A stretch of DNA of 64,000 bases from Acanthacorydalis orientalis (taxonomy: Eukaryota > Arthropoda > Insecta > Megaloptera > Corydalidae), in assembly GCA_034766995.1 (NCBI GenBank), contig CM068314.1:20441701-20505700 (forward strand), written 5' to 3'. The notes beneath the pieces were generated by a model. That model was not told where the DNA came from and ran no database searches. It worked only from the letters and a program-made list of their open reading frames with translations. Of this stretch, positions 55,365 to 64,000 are shown piece by piece; the stretch's first letter is position 1; each line of letters starts with the position of its first letter. The position numbers were made by a program, and so were the translations under genes.

Positions 55365-57196
55365 TTAATATTTTCAATACAATTCAAATCTTTATTCTTT
55401 TCAATTATATTTAAAAAAATCAAAAAAGCTACTATTTGAAAATCTACTCTGAAATCATATATTTTTATCGAAAATAATTGTATAATATATTGTTTTGAAT
55501 AATAATTTCTAGCGTTGCTGTTTATTTTTTTTTTAAATATAATTAATAATTCATATTTGACTTTCACATATGAAATATTAAATGTAATGTGAATTTTGAT
55601 GAATACATTTTAAAAATATGCTAATAGAAAGATAATAAAATTTTGTGATTTAATTTTATTTTATTATTGATATCTGTTTTGGACAAACCATTTTGTAATT
55701 ATTTATTTTTATAATTGTTAAAATATTTCTGTTATAACAGGAGTTTTTTTTTGGAGAAAAGAATGATTTTTTTAAAAAAAAACACTAATTTTAAAGAAAA
55801 AAATATTTACTAATAAACCGTCATTTTGATGAAATTAAACTATTTCGTTTTAAATGTTTATATAGTTAATTAATGATCGTTGTTCATTCTTGAATAAATT
55901 TGAGATGTTCATAAAAATATACTTCTAAGATGTAGAAATATTTTATTTTAAAAAATTTAGAGTGTGTTACAAAATAAAAATAATTTATAATGAAAATTTT
56001 AACAATTTTGAATTGGCAATGCAAATTTTAATCGAAACCGGAGTTTCAAGGAAGTTAGAATCTATTGTCTGGTATATTTTTCAAAATAAGATTATTTATA
56101 TAAAATATATTAATTAAAAAAATCATCATAATTTATTATTCAATTAGAATTTTATCCGAAAAAATAATTTTATCTCTTATACAAATCTAATATTTTCAAT
56201 TTGGTTTTTTAGACAGACACACATCTATAACCTTACTTTTATATATTTCTCAAATAAAAAAAATAAATTCAGCGATTTATACGAAAATCTGGTCAATTTA
56301 TTATTTAATTTCCATTCAGATTCAGATTTGATGGTCTGTTTATGGTTTCATTAAATGTATAGTGTGTTTGTGCTCGCCCTTGCTAATCTTTACCAGCAAA
56401 TTTCAATTAATATCTGCGGTGTGAAGTACTTTCTCTTCGATTAGGGGCTGTATATGAATGGAAGAGGGATTACGGGTACTGCAGGAAACAGGAGGGTAGT
56501 GTTGAGATAATTTAGTAGTGTTATGCAATTATGACTCATTTTACAGGGCTGTTCCGGTGACTTAAAACATATATTAAGTACCGCACGAGAGATTATGAAT
56601 TTGTGGTGGACGCGTGTTTAATCTTCTGATATATTAATAAAGTCTTCTTCATGTCTGATGTTAATATTTTTTTTTGATAACTTGATAAATGTTAAGTGTT
56701 ATTAACATATTTTTTGATTATATGCATTATATTTGTGTATATATATCTCAGATTTGCGATAAAGTAGTTAATATATTTACTAATTGTTTGTTTTCATTCA
56801 ATCACCAATCACAAAACAGTTTCTAATCAAAACTAAATTAATTATTGATCATTTTCGATTGTCATTTACGGGTATTTGAATAGCAAAGGCTCAGAAAAAT
56901 CTATTAATTTGCGAATGTAAATTTAGTCCCAGTACCGGAGACTTTATTCAAATATCATGATTGTCTTTTGTGATATTTTATTATGTTTTGAAAAAAGGAA
57001 ATTCGTGTTTAAAAGATATTTATGCTGTTATCTCTCTTTATATACAACATCAAAATTATCCACTGAAAATAAAAATTCCAAGACGTCGACTTATTCATTT
57101 GGCACAAGATTTCGATGTAACTTAAATATGTTTATCTCATATATATAAAACAATTACGTTACAATTTATCTGCAATAATGATTATATAGACACACA

Positions 57197-57267
<71 letters not shown>

Positions 57268-57950
57268 GAGAATGATTATATAGACATAAATGAGTTTGCA
57301 AAATATGTTTATTGTTTCATTCAGTTACATGTACTTGCTTATAATTGACAAGTGGTCAAGGTCCCTTAATTTAATTATATAATTTTTTTTCTTAGAAAAT
57401 GTTTACAATGACAAATAATATTTGTTTTCTTATTCCTTCAAATAGCATTTTCCCGAACATGCCAATTTCATTTTTAATAATATCTGGTTTGAAAAATTGT
57501 TTACGTTGAGAAATATAAAATGGTATATATTTTCTTTAATGTATGTATGCTTATATATATATATATATTTGTGTGTGTGTGTGCTGAAAATTATGACAGT
57601 GGACTAATTCATATATTTTTCGTATTGAGATATTTAGACCTTAAAGTTCGTGTGTAATAAAAATATTTTTCTGTTATGCAACAAAATATTTTCCAATGTA
57701 CTTACTGTTATAATGTAAATCTTTTATGCTATTATGAATTTTTATGAGTATCATAAAAATATGAGTTGTGATTTTTGATACTTCATGAGTTTTCATATTC
57801 ATATAACAGATTATTTTCAAAATTATTCGAATATTTATATTTCAGTTTTATTCAAAAAATGAAGTCACAAACAACAGTATTCAATTACATTTTGCAATTA
57901 TCATCATTTCAACTTAATTTAGAATAATACTAGAGATTTCTTCTTCTTTT
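55365..57950. other. AT-rich stretch with (TA)n
   Basis: (TA)n at 57200-57265, flanked by a 16-bp direct repeat, and a (TA)n-(GT)n at 57553-57583. No gene is recognised. Confidence 0.5.
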
Positions 57951-58283
57951 TTAATAACAGTATTTTTTTGTGATCATTAAGAGTACGAAAAATTCACGGA
58001 AAAATGGCGGAATGTACGGTAACAGATCCATTATATCCTTATGTTTTTCCTTTGTAAGTGGCCGGATACTCGCATAAAGTGGAAATAATTGAATTTTTTC
58101 GTATATTTTCACCCTTTCTTTCTTGGATGAAAGATCTAAAATCTGAAATTCTGCACTATCATCTAAAGATGTTTTATAAAACATCTGATAAGGGGATTCT
58201 TTTAGAAATCTGATCCATTGTATTTTCAACCAATAGACAGTCTCCCTTAATATTTTTCGTTTTCTTTGTAATTGATTTCTCTA
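57951..58283 (-). pseudogene. protein-like fragment of unknown family
   Basis: A minus-strand open frame follows the stop codon at 58281-58283 and ends near 57951. It has no upstream ATG in frame and reads through LRETVYWLKIQWIRF, ESPYQMFYKTSLDDSAEFQI, then KEKHKDIMDLLPYIPPFFRE. The composition is unlike AT-driven noise: Trp, Pro, Asp and Glu are well represented and the codons are varied. The pattern suggests a fragment of a repeated arthropod protein or mobile-element ORF, but I cannot name the family. There is no ATG and no matching neighbour, so it is a relic or an isolated exon. A 20-bp palindrome (58167-58186) falls inside it. Confidence 0.4.
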
Positions 58284-58519
58284 GAGATTTTGTTTTCCAA
58301 TAGCAATGTAATTATTCGTTTGAGAGCTTTAAACAAAGAAGTTGAGTTAACTTAACGCTTATTTACCTTGAAAATAAATATAGTTTTATACAAAAATCAG
58401 ATAGGTACATGAATTTTTCCAGAAAAATAAAGTATACTGAAAAGTAAGTGACTAAGCTCACTATCAAAATAAACAAAAACAGAATTATGTTTATCGACCA
58501 ACCTTGCAGTCATTAAACA

Positions 58520-58561
<42 letters not shown>

Positions 58562-60772
58562 GTTCTTCTAGATTATTAAAATGTAAATAATTGTAATAAA
58601 AAATAAATCATAAAATCAATTTCTAATTTTATGACTTAGTCCACCATCATAATTACCGGTACACACACATACACCCAAATATATATATATATATACATAC
58701 ACACATTTATTCATACATTTTACTTGAATCAAGTGGGTTCTATAAAATATGGAATTATGTTTCGAAAATGATTTATTAACTATGAATTAAGTTCGCTGGA
58801 AATAATAAGACGTGACAAAAAATCCCGTGAAAAGATTAAAGCGAAATCTGGGGTGAATGCTGTAACTGGATAAAAATGTTTGAACGTTTTATAAGAATTA
58901 TTGATCGAAGTTATAAACAGGATGAGAAGACTGATTGTAAGAAAAAAAATAACAAAACGATTATATAGGATTTTTATGTTCCTGAAATTCGTATAATGCT
59001 AATTAGATAGATATTCTGTCGGATTTAATAACAGATTATTTATTCACGACTTAATTATTCGAACGCATTTTAAAGTAGGAGTATTTTAAATTCTTTATAG
59101 TACTCATTAGTCATATAAGCATTGTTAAGTCTGTATTTTTTTTATTTTGGAGTAGAGAATATTGCTAGTTAATCGTTATAATGTTAGCATTATAAATTTT
59201 TGTGTATCGAAATTAAACTTAATACTGATGTGTATTTTTTCTTTACATGTTTAAAATTTATTAAATTTATAAAATAAAAATTAAAAATTACACAAGTATT
59301 TAAATATTTTTTTAAAACCAAAAGATAGATTTAAGGAACCGAAATCTTTTTCTAATTTTGCCAGTAATTATTTATTGTAAGGATTATTTGTATTCACTGT
59401 TTAAATATTGTTAATAAGTCAATTGTTGCACACCATTTATTACTTTTTGTCAACGCTGTAAAACTTTTATATCACGTGAATTTCATTTATAAAAAAATAA
59501 CCAATTTATAAAATGCATATAAATATACAAAGTACTTTTGAATGTTTAAATATAGTTAATTTTTTAAAGTTAATTTTCAGTTATACATTTTATAAAATGT
59601 TTATCATTAATTATCTTTCTTTTTTTCAGGTGAGTTTCACTTAAACGATGGCATGTTTTATTGGTAAGATTAAATCAGTTTGTTAACGTTTATTTGTTTA
59701 TTTTTAATTCATAAGTTAATATTTATTATTATTTTCTTTCTATAAAATAATAATTAACGTGAGAAATTTGGTCCAGTGGGTAGATAGGATAACTAAAATT
59801 CATTATTTACAGTTTATTATTTATAAAATGGACTTTCAAAAATGAATTCGTGTGATTGCTTCTTGTTTCAGTTTCAATAATATTTTCCAGATACTTGTAG
59901 GACATAAATACTAATTAATAGCGTAGATGTTTTTTACAGACTGAATTTTTTTCCAATAGTTCATAAATTTCATTTTTGCTTACTATTTCCGGGTATTGTT
60001 TGAGTAGTATTAATTATATTTAAAAAAACGAACTACTGACACTAAGGCTGAAAGTAGCATTTTAAGTTGTTTTGATTTCATTAGGTGAAAATATTTTGAA
60101 ACATGGATTGTATTTTTTTCTCATTTTAAAAATAAAATAAAATTTTTTTTATAAAATTCAACACTTAATATTGAGTCAAAATCTATATATTAGGTGTAAT
60201 AATTGATTCCGTGCCTTTAAATTGAATCTATTATAACTTTGTTTCAAATGGAAATATTTTCTCATTTTACGATTTTGATTTGTCAATTGTCAATAATTAT
60301 TCTTCTCTGCGCAAGTTTCTCTTTTTGAGCATATTAAAAAAATCAAATATTACATAATGAAGGTTTATATATAGAGAAATAAAAATATTTGAAAACCATT
60401 AAATTTAAATTTTTCTCCTCACATTTGATGAAATTTTAATAAAGCTGCCAACGAATTATATTTTTAGATGTAAATGTTAAGTAGTCATAATGTATATAAG
60501 AAACTTTGTAGGTATTTATTCTGCATGTATGTTTAGTTTGAGTTAGATTTATGATTCAGATGTCTGTTTACTCGTATTACCTGTTTCGATTCGTAAATAT
60601 CAGTCCTATATAGATTAATTTTTTTTCGTTACGCTCTGAAGATGAAATATTTTTCATCAAAGTATATGTATAAACATGTTAAAGTCGACAATAATTAGTT
60701 GATCGATATTTTGATGAAAGCACTTTTGTAACGTGTTAATTCATTTGTAAAAAAAAAACGTATTTTATAATA
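58284..60772. other. AT-rich stretch, candidate splice signals only
   Basis: (TA)n at 58519-58558 and 58679-58695. Apart from the ratchet-like site at 59629/59630, nothing is recognised. Confidence 0.5.
59611..59669 (+). other. candidate recursive-splice (ratchet) site with RS-exon donor
   Basis: A pyrimidine tract, TTATCTTTCTTTTTTTCAG, is joined directly to GTGAGT. An acceptor fused to a donor (CAG|GTGAGT) is the defining layout of zero-length recursive-splice sites in long insect introns. A second strong donor, ATTG|GTAAGA, lies 34 bp downstream (59663|59664). The same acceptor could therefore instead define a 34-bp exon, 59630-59663, encoding EFHLNDGMFY in phase 1. The two readings are alternatives. 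The direction implies a + strand host transcript. No transcript evidence is available. Confidence 0.35.
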
Positions 60773-61670
60773 TTGGGTTGATGCATAAGTTTGTAGCGTT
60801 TTTATTAAATTTAAAATTTATTTTTTATGTAAACAAAATAAATAAACTAATCAATAACATATTCTCCTCTATTGTTTACGCTTGCTACTTAACGTTTTGC
60901 CAGTTTTTCAATTCTACGCTTGAAGAAATTCGGTAGTTTGGAGGTGAAGAAGACTGGAAGGCATTTTTGACGAGCAGCGTCGTTATTAAACGAGATTCTC
61001 CGGAGATTGTTGGATAGAGAGCGGAAAAGATGAAAATCGTATGGAACAAGATCAGGAGAATAGGACGGATGGGGAATAACCTGCCCATTAAGCTCTTGAA
61101 TAACCGCTTTTGTAATGTTGGAAGAATGTGGGTGGGCATTATCATGCTGCAGAATCACTTGATGCAAAATTATCTTCTTCCAGGTCGTTCTTCTTGAATT
61201 TCAGCCTTAAAGTGATGTAGTTATTGGCAATAAATCTCGGAAGTATTGATTGATGTGATCGTCGTGAATTGAAGCATTTAAAATGTCTTCATCAATGTTG
61301 TATGGTCTTCTTGAACGTGAAAAATCATTCATGTCAAAATGGGATTCTTTGAAATGAGAACCAATTTCGTACCGTACTTTTCTAGAAGGCGTTCTCCCCG
61401 TATACGTCACAAAGAGTTCTAGCTGCCTCTAATGCCTTAACTCCTCAGTTAAACTTAAACAAAGGGATATGTTAGAAATGTTCGTTTTATTGTACTTGAC
61501 ACTCCATTTTTCTTAACCAATCCTTAACACAAACTTTTTATAAATTGAAAAATTCAAGAAGTATTAATACCATGGTTTTGAAATGACATTAACATATGCC
61601 AAATAGATTTCTTTCCAAAGCATTGTTCCCTTGGGAAATTAAAACGCTACAAACTTATGTATCAACCCAA
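60773..61670 (-). mobile_element. internally deleted mariner element, family D
   Basis: An 898-bp element flanked by TA (60771-60772 and 61671-61672). Its terminal inverted repeats begin TTGGGTTGATGCATAAGTTT and TTGGGTTGATACATAAGTTT. The minus-strand transposase keeps the N-terminal linker (HFKESHFDMNDFSRSRRPYN near 61350) and the C-terminal catalytic part: ILQHDNAHPHSSNITKAVIQ with the second Asp and YSPDLVPYDFHLFRS with the third, 34 residues apart. The segment between them, carrying the second helix-turn-helix and the first Asp, is deleted around 61190. A frameshift near the C-terminus (KRRIEKLAKR) and stops make it dead. Confidence 0.93.
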
Positions 61671-61725
61671 TATAAACACAATTAACATGTTCGATAGTAC
61701 CAACTAATCTAAATAGAAGTCCATG

Positions 61726-61779
<54 letters not shown>

Positions 61780-62906
61780 CTAGATTTATATAAAAAAATA
61801 GTAATTATTCAAGTATCTATTACTGTGTATATTTTCGTAAGAAAAAAATCAATACATTTTCTATCTTGACGGGTTTTTATCGAATAAAAACCAGTTGCAA
61901 GTTTTTTTACATAAACTGTCATATTGGAAAATCAAAGTTCACTTTATTCTTTCACCCTAGTATATATTTACGATGACATTAAGTGGATGTTGTTACGTAA
62001 TAGAGCTTATAAAACTGATATTTCGAACATTGTCCCACCGTACAAGATCCGGCGGCATTGAGTGATACTCATTAATCATTTTGTATAGAGGCGATTTAAT
62101 TTTGTTCAAGTACCGTGTCATTGAAACATTTCTGAAACGTCTTCATTTCAGAAAATGTCACGTTCGTTGCAGTTCATTCATTGCAAATATGCACTGACAT
62201 AGATAAGCACATTTTCTATGCCAGGAAACTCGACGTTCGCAATTAATAAGGCGGTTACAGTCACGTCAACGGTGTAGTAATTAGTCGTATTAATAAACAC
62301 CTGCTCGATTATAACTAGCGCCAAAAGTATGCTGATTGCATCCATGAAGCATTATGAATGACTTATTTCATACAGTTGTAGCGAAACTAGACGGATGATC
62401 TATTTTAATTCATGTACTATGAATGCGAATCCGTAAATAAATGTAGAGTTTATATTTAAATTGACAGGCGATGACTAAATACACCGACATGTTATTTATA
62501 TTGCGTTAATGTTATGCAAATTTTGCGGACGTTTATGTCAGCAGGTAGGTGTGAGTACGAAGAAATAGTTCTAGCGGTTAAGTGTCTTTTTACAGTAATG
62601 TCTTTGTGCGAACTGGTCTGAGATTCTCAGTATGTTTCGTTAATGACTTAAAACCGCATTTCTTAATATCATTCTTTGTCGAATTTTGTTCAGATTGAAC
62701 AGAATAGTATTAAACAGCTCAAACAAAAGATATTTCAGATATGTCTGTATATTTTTTTCTTTATACTATTTTCGAACTGATAAGAAATTTTTTTTTTAAT
62801 TTATGTAACAAACTTAGCGATGGATGAAATTCAACAAACAAGAAAATGTTTGTTTGATTGAAAAATCTTTTTAATTTTTCAACATTTGTGAAAACTGACA
62901 TTTCTG
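61671..62906. other. spacer with (TA)n and moderately GC-rich blocks
   Basis: (TA)n at 61729-61778. Bases 61970-62360 are less AT-rich and non-repetitive. No gene is recognised. Confidence 0.45.
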
Positions 62907-62986
62907 TTAGTTTGGTAGGAAAAAAATTGCGGTAATTCATATGAATTTGAAGGTCATAAACCACAAGTAATTTTCTGCCAACCTAA
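62907..62986. mobile_element. 80-bp relic of the family A mariner
   Basis: The left end TTAGTTTGGTAGGAAAAAAA is joined to the last 55 bp of the right end (TATGAATTTGAAGGTCATAA, then TTCTGCCAACCTAA), matching the 3690-4256 element. TA follows the right end. Everything between the termini is gone. Confidence 0.85.
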
Positions 62987-63630
62987 TAATAATTTTTAAG
63001 CTTAATAATTTTTGTGTATGTTCTGTTAAAAAAAAATCAAAATTTAATTTATATTAAAAGATTTTTTTTGAAAAAAAAACAAGATAAAGAATTTCAAATA
63101 TTTATTATAAATCTATTTATAATTTTGTATAATAGATGTTTTTCAAACATTGTAATTATTAGTTTTCACAATTATTGATAAGTCAATCTGAATATCAGTA
63201 AATTCAAAATTTCTTAATCCGTTCTATTCTATTTTTAAAAAAAGTATTTAATAATATTTCCTTTAGAATGATTTCAATTAAAGTTACAAGAATTAAAATA
63301 TTGTTTCATTGTGTATAAATGTAATTTAAAACATATGAAAAAGTCAAAATAAATAAAATTACAGATGTATTTAATAGTTATGAAATATCTCAATCAGTTA
63401 AATTTGTATTTTTATCGAGATAAATATATAAGATCAAAGAAGATTAATATAGATTCGTTTTTGAACACTTGCCAAGGTTGTAGTAAATATTTGATAAAAA
63501 TGTTTTATTTAAGTAGAAATTTAAAACAAATATGTTTAAAAAATATTCTTGAAAATTTATAATTAATTTTCTTCATTTAAATATATTTTTGAATATTCAG
63601 ATTATTTTCTAAAAATGTATATAGTAATTA

Positions 63631-63632
<2 letters not shown>
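62987..63632. other. AT-rich spacer
   Basis: Very AT-rich; a 65-codon open frame at 63365-63562 shows no features of a real protein. Nothing is recognised. Confidence 0.55.
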
Positions 63633-63665
<33 letters not shown>

Positions 63666-63690
63666 TTGTTTTATATATATATATATATAC
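63633..63690. repeat. (TA)n with interruptions
   Basis: (TA)n broken by TACATA and TTTGTTT, directly abutting the LINE fragment. Confidence 0.95.
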
Positions 63691-64000
63691 AAGAATGCAA
63701 CCTTGAAAGTGAAGCTATAAGAAGAAACAAAAGAGATAAAAATCAAGAAAGATATAAGACAGAGAGATGCAAATTCATCGAAATTATCAACTGCAGACTA
63801 AGAAGAAGTATTCAAATCGTTTCGACTGGGAGGACAAGGAAATCGAAATAAAAGAAGAAAGATGATCACTTCTGGTTTTCTGATGATATTCCGGAAGACG
63901 TGCAAAACAGAATAGAATAATTAGATGATGCCAGTCAAAAAATTGGCCTAAACATGAACCACCCAAAAACGAACGTGTTGTCAATGTGTTTGTCTACCGG
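63691..64000 (+). pseudogene. LINE reverse-transcriptase fragment, cut by window end
   Basis: From about 63760 the + strand reads, with several frameshifts, like the reverse-transcriptase palm of the same LINE type as 23405-24614. RDANSSKLSTA occupies the place of the usual RQGDSISPKLFTA, followed by DWEDKEIEIKEER. FSDDIPEDVQNRIE is the catalytic FADD box with Ala changed to Ser, and then LDDASQKIGLNMNHPKT, which parallels ELDDVNQKNIKNMNYAKT in the other copy. It begins just after a (TA)n tract and continues beyond the window. Frameshifts and the stop after NRIE show it is not functional. Confidence 0.8.

Noticed and set aside
58167..58186. 20-bp palindrome AGATGTTTTATAAAACATCT
   Set aside because: It lies inside the protein-like fragment and fits its codons, so it is probably a chance palindrome rather than a binding site.

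Overview
This window looks like a gene-poor, very AT-rich stretch of an arthropod, most likely insect, genome. I recognise no complete host protein-coding gene, no rRNA or tRNA, no CRISPR array and no LTR retroelement or endogenous virus. The insect reading rests on the mobile-element mix: several unrelated mariner (DD34D) families, a DDE_3-type element of the kind common in insects, LINE fragments whose C-terminal reverse-transcriptase tails resemble arthropod LINEs, and short TTAA-flanked elements. It also rests on about 50 long (TA)n tracts, often compounded with (CA)n/(GT)n or (GA)n. The exact lineage cannot be read from the sequence.

Layout. 1-3.7 kb: (TA)n tracts, a LINE C-terminal fragment (1571-2194) and a GC-richer island (2795-2965). 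3.7-9.7 kb: an internally deleted mariner (3690-4256), a short inverted-repeat element (4545-4874), a 5'-deleted DDE_3 element (6719-7610) and a TTAA MITE (9473-9694). 10-17 kb: AT-rich DNA with GC-richer islands near 10.1-10.5, 14.4-14.8 and 16.1-16.5 kb, and a striking pair of perfect hairpins (15144-15246). 17.3-21.2 kb: a full-length decayed mariner (17361-18645), a TTAA MITE, and a deleted mariner split by a foreign insert (20196-21219). 23.4-24.6 kb: a LINE remnant bounded by (TA)n on both sides. 26.7-28 kb: a second full-length mariner with near-identical terminal repeats. 28-47 kb: mostly unannotated, with candidate small exons at 29911-29975 and 34964-34990, a MITE inside (TA)n (35262-35598), a diverged 110-bp duplication and two short element ends. 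47.6-48.4 kb: a deleted mariner containing a new perfect hairpin. 53.5-55.4 kb: a full-length mariner interrupted by two different TTAA MITEs. 55.4-64 kb: an unassigned protein-like fragment (57951-58283), a candidate recursive-splice (ratchet) site at 59629/59630, a third deleted mariner (60773-61670), an 80-bp mariner relic and a LINE reverse-transcriptase fragment running off the window end.

Taken together, the window is consistent with a long intron or intergenic desert of a host gene on the + strand (inferred only from the candidate exons and ratchet site). It has been filled by TA- and TTAA-targeting DNA transposons and LINE fragments, most of them dead. The clearest internal logic is nesting: elements insert into each other at their preferred targets, and many element ends sit directly on (TA)n arrays.
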